Source of the DNA: Mesostigma viride | Lineage: Eukaryota; Streptophyta; Mesostigmatophyceae; Mesostigmatales; Mesostigmataceae | Assembly (NCBI GenBank): GCA_009746045.1 | Contig: RPFO01000819.1 | Location: forward strand, 868,882-932,881 | Reading direction: 5' to 3' | Length of the DNA stretch: 64,000 nt | In this document: one piece after another, positions 33,937 through 47,000 of the stretch | How positions within the stretch are numbered: position 1 is the stretch's first letter | How the letters are laid out: each line of letters begins with the position of its first letter | Made by a program: the position numbers and the translations under genes | The notes under the pieces: generated by a model | Seen by the model: only the letters and a program-made list of their open reading frames with translations | Told to the model about the DNA's origin: nothing | The model's database searches: none

Positions 33937-35247
33937 TTAATTAATTAATTAATTAATAGACACGTGACTGCGTCACGTGAGCATAAGTCCTCAGTGGGAG
34001 GGGAACATGGGATGGAATGGATGGTATAAGCTATCTAGGTCCTAGCTACAGGGGTGTGGGCACCGCGGCCCGAATCGCTATGAAGGCCATAATTGGTCAC
34101 ACGCGGAGCCCCCACAGGCTTGGGGGTACGTGGTCTCCTTCATCACTATACTTGCCATATCTATCCTTGCGCACCATCTGCCGCCATATTACAGACAAAC
34201 CAGGAGGCTGCCCGGGGGTGAGCCCGTCACGTCTAGTGTAGCACATGTCCAGGCCGAGTCTAATAATCACGAAATGTCCACGGGTGGCGGCCCTGCCGCG
34301 CGCGGCCCGGGGCACGCCAGGTTATAGGACATATCGCCCAGGCTGGGCGGGCTTGGTGCCAGCTAGTCTATCTGAGGTATCTACCTGATCTGGGCGGGCC
34401 AGGTGCCCGGCGAGGCCCAGGCGCCTGTGCCTAAGAATGTGGGAAACATATAGGGCAAAGCTGCGTACAAATCCTCATTACTAATGTGCAAACCAAAGGG
34501 GATGTTAAGGGCCTTGCGCAGCATCTTGGTGACAGCGCCATCGAGTCGTTGCTCCAGCTCAGGACTGCGTCAGTGCCCACATCTCGGCGCCGTAGGTCAT
34601 TATCGTCAGAATGACGACCTTGAAGAGGTCACGCTTGACGATCCGGGGTAGGGCGGGGTTGCTGCACCAGCGGCGGTGGTCATGGAGGTGCGCCCACGCC
34701 ATGCCGATCCGTGTCGTCATGTCGTCCTCGCAGTCGGGAAGCCAACTCTGCCTCCATATTACAGACAAACCAGGAGGCTGCCCGGGTGTGAGCCCGTCAT
34801 GTCTAGTGTAGCACATGTCCATGCCGAGTCTATCACGAAAAGTCCACGGGCATGGCGCCCCGGCCCGTGCCGCGCGCGGCCTGGGGCACGCCAGGTGAGG
34901 ACATAACGCCCGGGCTGGGCGGGCTTGGTACCAGCTAGTCTATCTGATGTGTCTATCTGATCTGTGCGGGCCAGGTGCCCGGCTAGGCCCAGGCGCCTGT
35001 GCCTAATAATAATGTGGGAAACATAGGGCAAATCAGCGTACAAATCCTCACTACTAATGTGCAAACCAAAGGGGCCTTGCGCAGCATCTTGGTGACGTTG
35101 CCGTCGAGTCGTTGCTCCAGCTCCTGCGTCAGTGTGCAGGTCTCGGCATGTACAGCTATATGGGACGCAAATGCAAGTCATGGGTGGTCCTCCGGACCTG
35201 TTCCGTGTTCTGACGATCGTACTCGGCATCGTTGAGATCATCCGCAA
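33937..35247 (-). pseudogene. Two tandem LINE C-termini with family B tail
   Basis: On the minus strand, copy one (35247 to about 34755) and copy two (about 34822 to 33937) each end in the PPGLSVIWRQ segment. The shared coding signatures are KRDLFKVVILTIMTYGAEMW (34625-34566), the thumb block related to the first LINE, and YVSHIIIRHRRLGLAGHLART-type sequence near 35000. Copy two continues through a 3' UTR to hairpin CACGTGAC/GTCACGTG and (TTAA)n at 33937-33958. No RT active site remains. Confidence 0.7.
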
Positions 35248-36480
35248 GTTCTATGAAGGGTCCCAAGCCCAGCTAGGTCCGTACCACCAACAGCGTCACT
35301 CCGGCGTTCCCCCTGCACACCGGGCCCTCGGGCGGCAGGGCTGCACTGATGTGTGCTCTCCCAATATCTATTCATTATTATATCAGTGGACTATATCATG
35401 CATACGGCGCGTGTGGCAAGCCCGCTTTGCCCGGGCGGAGAGGTGTCCGCCAGGCCGGATCGAGATCGCAGAGTACGTACGCCAGCTACGGCGCGGTCAG
35501 TGATGAACCATTCATGCACCCTATACTACATATTGAGCGATCTGATCTACGCTGATCGACGCTGGCGGAAGCCCGGAGTCGGCCTAACTCTGGCTAGACA
35601 GCTACATAGTCTCGGACACTGGAAGCGCGGGCGGTGGGCCCTTATGATCAGCATTTGAGAACTGAGGTCATGACCTCAGTGGCATCGGCTCAGTTCCTTG
35701 CAGGGAAAGCGGCCCCGCCATGCACCCATGCCCTCCTCGATCATCGGCGTACGTTGCTGGGCAGCAGGCCAACCGCCCCTTGCGACCCCGGCAACTCGCT
35801 TTAAGCTCCTCGGCACTGAGCTGCATGGCTCCCGGCCCTCCACGGCAGACGACATTGCATGATCAATTCCCGCATTGGCCAGGCCTGCCCGGCGGCCCTC
35901 TGCCGCCTCGACAGATTCTGGACCTGCCGCTAACTGAGTGCGCGGCGCAAGCGAATTCTGTTCAAAGCCCTTGTGCTCAGCATCCTCCTTCATTATGGCT
36001 CAGCTATGTGAGGCGTGGACCCTGGACAAGGGCGCTGAGCAAGCAGCTCGACGGCGCACCGTCACTAGAATGCTCCGTCACAATTCACATCCTAGGAGTC
36101 CGCATCCGGGGAAGAACGCCGCATCCGGGGCGGCGAGCTCTACTGCGAGCTCGACCCTCATATGTGACCCATACCATCCGACACCACCGCAGGCCTACTC
36201 TTTGCCGGCCATCTTGCCCACGTACGTGCACAGACCACGTGAATACGTACCCGGCCGATATCCATGTGGGCCCTGCCGGGGGGCCGGGCTTAAGATTGGT
36301 CAACCAGGTAGACATCTCCTATGGCACGGGGCCTCCTTCGTTCCCACGTGCAAAGCCACTGGCCGACTTGCGCGTCGGTGCCCCGCACGGACGTGGCGCG
36401 AATACTGGCTGTGACACAACTGCTTCAAGAATGCAGGGCTTGAGGGACTATCCTTACCGATCCGTGCCTGCATAAGCACC
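35210..36480 (+). pseudogene. LINE RT and thumb fragments, plus strand
   Basis: EIIRKFYEGS near 35235 resembles the RT palm helix. Around 35985-36080, HYGSAM followed by W-T-L-D-K-G-A and RRRTVTRMLR parallels TYGAETWTL...AVTNMLR of the first LINE. The 36160-36260 part parallels its HIIRHRRLGLAGHLAR block. Multiple frameshifts. Confidence 0.5.
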
Positions 36481-36529
36481 TTGATCCTGAAGGGTAAGAT
36501 CGAGCTGTCATGTCTCCCCATTCAAGTCC

Positions 36530-37490
36530 TCATGGCCCCGGCCTGCGGCCCATCGCTAGCCAGGGTAGAAGTTCGCAGGTGGAGTTATTATAACGGTATT
36601 GCCGGCCCGTAACTAGGATAGTTGTGCCGCTACACTGCTTACCGCCTCGTCTGCCATGCATTACAGCACTGACTTTGACGGAACAGCTCGGATGAGGATT
36701 ATTATATCCCCATCTAGTAGTATAGTACTCTATGTTTGGGGCATGATGCAGATGATCTTTGTCTGTTCGTGAAATTAATTTTCTGATGAGATCACAATAG
36801 TACTCCGTGGCATGCCCATGCGCATGATGTGCATGCAAGTACTTACTAGCTTACTTATTCCCATTGATAATTGATGGGTGGCTCTCGGTGGATGCCAGTA
36901 CGTATCCGGTGCCATGACTGCACCGTACACAACATTAATGAATACACGTTACGGACTGCGTTGCATGAGCATAAATTATTCCACAGCACACAAAGCCTCT
37001 ACAACTTTCCACCCGATCGAGGAAAAGCGTGTGCACAGCCTTCGGGGGCGCAACATACAAGCACCTGCAGCTCTGTTGTTACCCACAAATCAGTGCTCCT
37101 TGCCCACATCTGTCCAGCACATGTGGCGCCGAAGACAGCATCTCCAAGACTAACTGCTTCATATTGTTGGCTTAATAGTATGGATGGCTAGTAGCATGTG
37201 GTAGCATGGCATGCCAGAATCAAGTGGGCCTTGCGAGCCATGCACGCCCGGGGGCAGAGCTTACCATGCACTAGTCTATCACAACGATGTTATGCACATT
37301 TCTACAAGGTGGGCCCCAGGAAAGAGACAAATGCGCTGCCATGCGGATCCAAACAAGTAATTACAACAATCATAGCTCTCGGGCTTCGCCACATTTCTTT
37401 TCCTGTCAGCAGATTTGGTTGTCATGGCGGCACCCATTGTGCATGTGGCTGCTTGTGTGCATGCGCCTAGTCACACCGAGAAAGCTGAAT
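36530..37490. other. No recognised gene
   Basis: Mixed sequence with a degraded GCGT(T/C)(G/A)CATGAGCATAA motif near 36958, related to the family B tail. No exon could be supported. Confidence 0.4.
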
Positions 37491-37499
37491 CCCCTTGAT

Positions 37500-37850
37500 A
37501 ATATATCGACAGGTAATCCCGTTTGTCCTTAGGGAGTTCGGGGCCATGGGCCCCAAGACGGAGTTTTTTTTTTTTTTTTTTTTCACGATCTCGAGTGCTG
37601 CCAGCGGCGGGAAGACCACGCCTCGACCTCGAGGGTCAGACTGCCGGCCCGCGGTCTGCCCGGACATGGTCCTCGTATTTGCGGCAGCGCCTGTCCCTCA
37701 CCCTCACTCGCACGGTGGCTGATGTGTTATTCCGCCGCGCCCGGGCCGACTTAGTCGCGACCCAGGCGGTGTGTGTCACTTCCCCGACCTGGTGGGCCGG
37801 CAGAAATGTTGCTGCATGTAGTTGTACGATAGTGTTGGCTTGATCCTTGC
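37500..37850 (+). pseudogene. Retroelement fragment (VIPF-REFGAM family), copy 2
   Basis: Plus-strand counterpart of 31364-31768 with QVIPFVLREFGAMGP and RGSDCRPAVCPDMV, interrupted by a run of about 19 T at 37563-37582. Confidence 0.5.
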
Positions 37851-38003
37851 CTGCCATGGATGGCGATTCTTTTCTTTATGGGCCTTCCTCTTTGACATGC
37901 AGGGCAGTTTCCTGATGTTGCATGCCGGTCTTACTTCCATAATTAATCATTCTCAATGAATATATCGACGGGTGTATTTATAATATAAAATACTGCTACA
38001 CGA

Positions 38004-41000
38004 TTAATTAGTTATTATCTGCTGCTTGAGCAGCTCTAGGCGTTGGCGGTAAAGCCATGCGGCTCCGCCGTGGCAACCCGGCATCTCGCTTGCCATCTCC
38101 CACACCCGATGCTGCCAGCGGACATGCAACACAGGAGGGCCAGAGAGTTGGGGAGAACAGGAGAAAGGGAAGCAAACGAAAACGATGACAAGGTGCATGG
38201 AGGATGAGTCAAGTTGGGCACGGACTCATTGGGCGAGGCAATACAGGAAGTTTGCCCTGGAAGGGCGCCACCTGGACACCACTGAAAAACGGCTGAACTG
38301 CAACCCTTACAGGGCAGGGACTTCCAAGAGCACTGCTTACATTCCCATGGTAAGAACAGCGCCTAAACAGTACCTAAACCATGCACACCATGCAGGCTTG
38401 ACGCACATCCCATCCCAGGGACTTGTACAAAAGATCGACCTGTGAAGGCATGGCATGGCTGAGAGTGCCATGTCCGTCATCGTCGTTATTGAAACTGCGC
38501 TACCCCGCGCACCGCGCTCCCCGACCCCACCCGACACAAGGTCCATGCATCATGTGCACATCACTTTGTACCGGATGCACGATCATGCCCACAACCATGC
38601 GCCATGCCCTATAATCACTGGGTCAAGGAACACCAGGCGCTTGACATGAGCACGAATCCCCTCTCTCATACCGGCTGCATGGCCCTAATAATGTCAAGTG
38701 AGATTCTCAACGAATACCAGACACTTGATATGCACACAAGTTCTATCTTTTTGTACTGGCTGCATGGCCAGCATCCCTGCGCCTGTTGTTACCCACACCC
38801 CATGCCCCATGCACCATGCACCATGCACCAGGCATGCACACCCCTCCTCTCATGCACGAATCATCTCCTGTACCGGCTCCACACCATCCATCCCCGCGTC
38901 CCATCATCCATCAATCGTGTCCCATCACCCAGGTGTCCCTCCAATCCCTCCAACATCCTATTTACTTGTACAGTAAATAACTCCTAGCGGCTCTACCACC
39001 ACCGTCATGGGCGGTGCCCCGTGCAGCCTAACAAGTCATACCGGCCCCACACCCACCACCCACACATCCCGTCCCACGCATACACGTCCTCATCGCACAT
39101 CATCTCTCCTAGCAAACAGAATGGCCCGCACAGGCTCCACCGCCACCACCCCTCGCCTCCTACCCGATCGATTCTCACAAAAGGAAGGACCCGTACCGGC
39201 TCCACCGCCATCATCCCCGTAGACTCGTGTTGGTCCCTGGCCTTGCGGTAGCAGCGGCGCACCTCCTCCAGGGACAGGCCGGTGCGCACCAGGTAGACAA
39301 AGTTGTAGCGCGCGTTCACCACGCGCTGCGCGATGCCCAGGAAGAGGGGCTCCGACTGGGGGCGGGGGGGGGGCGGATAGCAGAAGTATGAAGGTAAGGA
39401 GAATACTACTAAGAGGCTAACAAGGGCGTTCAAGTGCTTATGTGAGAATAGTGAGGGCGGTAATGAAGTCGTGAGGGAAATAAGGGGGGGGGGGGATGGG
39501 TACAGGGATGGTACAAAGGATGGGGAAGAGGATGGGAGGCAGGCTTGGGGGGAAACGACTGGGAAAGGCAATCAAGGGCAAGGGCCCGTGCTGTGGTTGA
39601 AAACAAGCAAGCCACCCCTGGTCACCATCCTCAGGTAAAAATACGATACGATGAGCCGGATACGATTACCGCTACGTTCGTGCCTGAAGGTTCAACGCCC
39701 CCCCTGGCTACATGCGGCAGCAACAACGGGAATGGTTGGGCGGGAGCGATTGCGAGGGCCTTCAAGGCAACTAGACAGATGATATTTATAGATGATATTT
39801 TGGACAGATGGTGGCGTATGCGCGCTGGGGTCGAAGCTAGTGAAGGAAGCCAGAATCCATTGGCTCCTCATGACTGCCCAGGAGAATGACGTTAACCAAC
39901 TGCACAGCTCCTGGGTTGGGCAGGGTGTCATCGATATACACTCACCACACACTACAGATTCGATACATCTTGCCACCATCGATATACACTCACCACACAC
40001 CACAGATTCGATACATCTTGCCACCATCGATATACACTCACCACACACTACAGATTCGATACATCTTGCCAACTGGCACAGACATATGTCCCACATGAGT
40101 TGAGCACTTTGCATATGAGAATGGTGGATAATGGTCCGCCTTCCCTTAAAAGCCACTGATCATTAAGCAGGCGCCCCCAGGCGTACCACCCTCTCCAGTT
40201 CCTCCGGTCCTCCCCCCCCCCTCACGTACCCCTACTGGCATACCTCCCTGCTTTGTTCCTTCCTCACCAGCGGGTCCGTGAATACCTCTGAAGGTACGAT
40301 GAGCACTCGCGCCCATTTCCTGTCCTCTCCCCCCCCTTACGTACCCCTACTCCCCATTCCTTTCCCCCGCCCCCACGCAGACACCAGCTGGTCCAAGGAC
40401 ACCGAAGAAGATACCGACAGGCCAGCGCGGCTACGCCCTTTCCTCCGCCCCCCCCCTCACCAGCTGGTCCAGGGGCACCCCGATCTCCTCCTCCACCTCA
40501 CGAAGGATGGACGAGGACAACTCTTCTTCCACCGCAGACGCCAGCGAAGGCTTTGCGATCCAGCCGGGGTCGGACCGAAACGAAGCCTCGACGTCTACGA
40601 AAGCTTTCACAGATGACGGCTGGCAGATTGATGGCGCACAGGGCGTGCAAACAACCACACCCACATACACAAGGAGGAATGTCAAGCACACACGAAACGG
40701 GGCCACCACACCCGCCTACATGAAGAGTCATGTCAAGCGCACGCCACACCGACAAGCTGCATTCGCTGTATTGAAATTAGACAGACACGGTGACAACGAT
40801 GTAGCCAAGTGCACACATAGTTTACAAAGAGTATCCATAACTATTATCAGCACCCTGCTTGGCCTTTGGCAACCCTTCGGCAGTTTCCATGTCCTTAATG
40901 AAATCTGTAAATCGTGTCCTAATACAGCTCATGAGCGGCCGCCTGGAGAGGTGCACAGAGGCAAAACGACTCATGGGAAGCGGGTATCTTCGTGACCCCT

Positions 41001-44000
41001 CATGGGAAGCGGGCACCTTCGTGACCCCTCATGGGAAGTGGGTACCTTAGTAAAACCTACCTAACTTAGTAAAATTCGCCGAAGGTGGCAACTGTGCAGG
41101 TCGCTACCTTCGAAGATGAGGCTCCAAGCGCAGTCAGTTCCCGTACAGCAGCGATTCAATGATTTCATGAGATAATTAGCGATTCAATGAGCGCTGTAAA
41201 GGTACCCACAGCGAATTCGATCCATACTGCATTCCTGGTCACGCTGTATGGGAGCATGCCTCCAATGTCGTCCTGGCCCAGACTACCCAAACACGTCGAC
41301 TGCATTCCTGGTCACGCTGTATGGGAACATGCCTCCAATGTCGTCCTGGCCCAGACTACCCAAACACGTCGACTGCATTCCTGGTCACGCTGTATGGGAG
41401 CATGCCTCCAATGTCGTCCTGGCCCAGACTACCCAAACACGTCGACTGCATTCCTGGTCACGCTGTATGGGAACATGCCTCCAATGTCGTCCTGGCCCAG
41501 ACTACCCAAACACGTCGACTGCATTCCTGGTCTCGCTGTATGGGAGCATGCCTCCAATGTCGTCCTGGCCCAGACTACCCAAACACGTCGACTGCATTCC
41601 TTGCCTCGCTGTATGGGAACATGCCTCCAATGTCGTCCTGGCCCAGACTACCCAAACACGTCGACTGCATTCCTTGCCTCGCTGTATGGGAACATGCCTC
41701 CAATGTCGTCCTGGCCCAGACTACCCAAACACGTCGACTGCATTCCTGGTCACGCTGTATGGGAACATGCCTCCAATGTCGTCCTGGCCCAGACTACCCA
41801 AACACGTCGACTGCATTCCTGGTCACGCTGTATGGGAGCATGCCTCCAATGTCGTCCTGGCCCAGACTACCCAAACACGTCGACTGCATTCCTTGCCTCG
41901 CTGTATGGGAACATGCCTCCAATGTCGTCCTGGCCCAGACTACCCAAACACGTCGACTGCATTCCTGGTCACGCTGTATGGGAGCATGCCTCCAATGTCG
42001 TCCTGGCCCAGACTACCCAAACACGTCGACTGCATTCCTGGTCACGCTGTATGGGAGCATGCCTCCAATGTCGTCCTGGCCCAGACTACCCAAACACGTC
42101 GACTGCATTCCTTGTCACGCTGTATGGGAGCATGCCTCCAATGTCGTCCTGGCCCAGACTACCCAAACACGTCGACTGCATTCCTGGTCACGCTGTATGG
42201 GAACATGCCTCCAATGTCGTCCTGGCCCAGACTACCCAAACACGTCGACTGCATTCCTTGCCTCGCTGTATGGGAACATGCCTCCAATGTCGTCCTGGCC
42301 CAGACTACCCAAACACGTCGACTGCATTCCTTGTCACGCTGTATGGGAACATGCCTCCAATGTCGTCCTGGCCCAGACTACCCAAACACGTCGACTGCAT
42401 TCCTGGTCACGCTGTATGGGAGCATGCCTCCAATGTCGTCCTGGCCCAGACTACCCAAACACGTCGACTGCATTCCTGGTCACGCTGTATGGGAGCATGC
42501 CTCCAATGTCGTCCTGGCCCAGACTACCCAAACACGTCGACTGCATTCCTTGCCTCGCTGTATGGGAACATGCCTCCAATGTCGTCCTGGCCCAGACTAC
42601 CCAAACACGTCGACTGCATTCCTGGTCACGCTGTATGGGAGCATGCCTCCAATGTCGTCCTGGCCCAGACTACCCAAACACGTCGACTGCATTCCTTGCC
42701 TCGCTGTATGGGAACATGCCTCCAATGTCGTCCTGGCCCAGACTACCCAAACACGTCGACTGCATTCCTGGTCACGCTGTATGGGAACATGCCTCCAATG
42801 TCGTCCTGGCCCAGACTACCCAAACACGTCGACTGCATTCCTTGCCTCGCTGTATGGGAGCATGCCTCCAATGTCGTCCTGGCCCAGACTACCCAAACAC
42901 GTCGACTGCATTCCTTGCCTCGCTGTATGGGAGCATGCCTCCAATGTCGTCCTGGCCCAGACTACCCAAACACGTCGACTGCATTCCTTGCCTCGCTGTA
43001 TGGGAACATGCCTCCAATGTCGTCCTGGCCCAGACTACCCAAACACGTCGACTGCATTCCTTGCCTCGCTGTATGGGAACATGCCTCCAATGTCGTCCTG
43101 GCCCAGACTACCCAAACACGTCGACTGCATTCCTGGTCACGCTGTATGGGAGCATGCCTCCAATGTCGTCCTGGCCCAGACTACCCAAACACGTCGACTG
43201 CATTCCTGGTCACGCTGTATGGGAACATGCCTCCAATGTCGTCCTGGCCCAGACTACCCAAACACGTCGACTGCATTCCTGGTCACGCTGTATGGGAGCA
43301 TGCCTCCAATGTCGTCCTGGCCCAGACTACCCAAACACGTCGACTGCATTCCTGGTCACGCTGTATGGGAGCATGCCTCCAATGTCGTCCTGGCCCAGAC
43401 TACCCAAACACGTCGACTGCATTCCTTGCCTCGCTGTATGGGAACATGCCTCCAATGTCGTCCTGGCCCAGACTACCCAAACACGTCGACTGCATTCCTT
43501 GCCTCGCTGTATGGGAGCATGCCTCCAATGTCGTCCTGGCCCAGACTACCCAAACACGTCGACTGCATTCCTTGTCACGCTGTATGGGAGCATGCCTCCA
43601 ATGTCGTCCTGGCCCAGACTACCCAAACACGTCGACTGCATTCCTTGCCTCGCTGTATGGGAACATGCCTCCAATGTCGTCCTGGCCCAGACTACCCAAA
43701 CACGTCGACTGCATTCCTTGCCTCGCTGTATGGGAACATGCCTCCAATGTCGTCCTGGCCCAGACTACCCAAACACGTCGACTGCATTCCTGGTCACGCT
43801 GTATGGGAACATGCCTCCAATGTCGTCCTGGCCCAGACTACCCAAACACGTCGACTGCATTCCTGGTCACGCTGTATGGGAACATGCCTCCAATGTCGTC
43901 CTGGCCCAGACTACCCAAACACGTCGACTGCATTCCTGGTCACGCTGTATGGGAGCATGCCTCCAATGTCGTCCTGGCCCAGACTACCCAAACACGTCGA

Positions 44001-47000
44001 CTGCATTCCTTGTCACGCTGTATGGGAACATGCCTCCAATGTCGTCCTGGCCCAGACTACCCAAACACGTCGACTGCATTCCTTGCCTCGCTGTATGGGA
44101 GCATGCCTCCAATGTCGTCCTGGCCCAGACTACCCAAACACGTCGACTGCATTCCTTGTCACGCTGTATGGGAACATGCCTCCAATGTCGTCCTGGCCCA
44201 GACTACCCAAACACGTCGACTGCATTCCTGGTCACGCTGTATGGGAACATGCCTCCAATGTCGTCCTGGCCCAGACTACCCAAACACGTCGACTGCATTC
44301 CTTGCCTCGCTGTATGGGAACATGCCTCCAATGTCGTCCTGGCCCAGACTACCCAAACACGTCGACTGCATTCCTGGTCACGCTGTATGGGAGCATGCCT
44401 CCAATGTCGTCCTGGCCCAGACTACCCAAACACGTCGACTGCATTCCTTGCCTCGCTGTATGGGAACATGCCTCCAATGTCGTCCTGGCCCAGACTACCC
44501 AAACACGTCGACTGCATTCCTTGCCTCGCTGTATGGGAGCATGCCTCCAATGTCGTCCTGGCCCAGACTACCCAAACACGTCGACTGCATTCCTTGCCTC
44601 GCTGTATGGGAACATGCCTCAAGGTGCAGCCCCCACGCGACGTGCCTCCATAACGCAAATGCAAACACACGTCAGGGTGCGCCCCGGCCCGACATACCTC
44701 AATATTGTTTCTGCCTCAATTACTATTCATGCCTCGATTACTATTCATGCCTCGATTACTATTCATGCCTCGATTACTATTCATGCCTCGATTACTATTC
44801 ATGCCTCGATTACTATTCATGCCTCGATTACTATTCATGCCTCGATTTCTATTCATGCCTCGATTTCTATTCATGCCTCGATTACTATTCATGCCTCGAT
44901 TTCTATTCATGCCTCGATTACTATTCATGCCTTGATTACTATTCATGCCACAATTACTATTCATGCCTCGATTACTATTCATGCCACAATTACTACTCAT
45001 GCCTCGATTACTATTCATGCCTCGATTACTATTCATGCCTCGATTACTATTCATGCCACAATTACTATTCATGCCTCGATTTCTATTCATGCCTCGATTA
45101 CTATTCATGCCTCGATTACTACTCATGCCTCGATTACTATTCATGCCTCGATTACTATTCATGCCTCGATTTCTATTCATGCCTCGATTACTATTCATGC
45201 CTCGATTACTATTCATGCCTCGATTTCTATTCATGCCTCGATTACTATTCATGCCTCGATTTCTATTCATGCCTCGATTACTATTCATGCCTCGATTACT
45301 ATTCATGCCTCGATTACTATTCATGCCTCGATTACTATTCATGCCTCGATTTCTATTCATGCCTCGATTACTATTCATGCCTTGATTACTATTCATGCCA
45401 CAATTACTATTCATGCCTCGATTACTATTCATGCCTTGATTACTATTCATGCCACAATTACTATTCATGCCTCGATTACTATTCATGCCTCGATTACTAT
45501 TCATGCCTCGATTACTATTCATGCCTCGATTACTATTCATGCCTCGATTACTATTCATGCCTCGATTACTATTCATGCCTCGATTACTATTCATGCCTCG
45601 ATTACTATTCATGCCTCGATTACTATTCATGCCTCGATTACTATTCATGCCTCGATTACTATTCATGCCTCGATTTCTATTCACAGGAACCTACCTCAGG
45701 GTGTCCCCCAGCGAACGTGACGAGACCCGGGCACTCCCCCACCTGCGCGCTGCGCCGCATCATCACCACGAACCCGTCCCCCGTCTCCAGCACCGCCGAG
45801 TTGCCCACCGTGCTCGCCAGGTGGGCGAACGCAGCCACTAGATGGTCTTCATCGCCGTCCCGCGGCCAAGAGGGAGCTGGGTCCGGCGCTAACATGCCGC
45901 TGCTTGGTTCTACCAGGCCGCTGCTGGCGCCCGTGCCCTCTGATGACCCTTCAGGGCATGCGCTGGATGCTGTGGGGCCGGCTAGTGAAGCCCCCGCTGA
46001 TACCCTGTGCGCTGGTTCCACTCTCGCACTCCGTTCGTCGGTGTCTCTCAAGGCATGGCTCTGCGTGGGTGGAGGCAGCGCGCATGCCATGGTGGTGGCT
46101 TGAGGGGGGGCACCCTGCGGGGCCGGCAGGTGGGGGCAGCCAGCGCGGGGGGGTGATAGGGATGGCACGAGGAAGTCCCTCCATCGCTCGCTCAGGGATG
46201 TACCCACGTGCTCCCTGCGGTCGGGGATCAAAAAACAAAGGGGGAAACAAGGCAAAACAAAGGTTAAGAAAGGAAAAACAACCGGAAAAGGGGGTCAGAT
46301 CCTGTGTGTCTGGCTCTCTGCTGTGGGGGAGAGCCGGCAAGCTGTGCGGAGGAACAAAGCAAAAGTGGCAAAATATTTGAGGGAACAAAAAATCGCGGCA
46401 AGAGATTGTGTAAAACGAGACAGGACAAAGACACGAGGGAGAGGATGTGGAGCGTGGCAGGGCGGACCGACGCCACCGCAGCCTCTCGGCGTGACCCAGG
46501 ATAATCCTGGGCAAACTTTCCACAGCCCGCCTAGCTGTAACCTTAAACCCATCACCATCAGCCTCCCTGGACCCTTCCTGTTAACTTAAGCACACGCAAA
46601 CTTGTAAACTTTAACACACGCAAAGGCATCCTTGTGGAATACCCACAAGAATATTGCATACCTGTAATCGGACAGGCCGAGCTTTATGACCAGTGCGCAC
46701 GAGGCCGGCGGCTTGCGGACAGCGGCCGCGTCCTGTTGCCCTGTCAAGTGCGGCCGCTCGTTCTGCAACGGCTCCCCTTCCTGGGGCTGCTTCTCTGAGT
46801 TGCTGGCGGTAGCGCCATCGGCGGAGCAGCCAGGGTGGGCTACCTCGGTGCCCTCTTGGCAGGCGAACGAGAAACCCGCGTACTGCTCGGGAGAGAAACG
46901 TGGCAAGAGGCACATAAATAGAGACGCACAATCCATCACGTATGTATTGTCCGCATACTGGGACAGAAAGGGAGGCACAACTTGCGCGGAGAGGGAGGCG

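Noticed and set aside
41187-46103. Open frame of 1,638 residues, plus overlapping 1,490 and 1,110 residue frames
   Set aside because: They are the stop-free 73-bp and 18-bp satellites read in all three plus frames, antisense within a Nudix intron. The frames have no non-repetitive domain.
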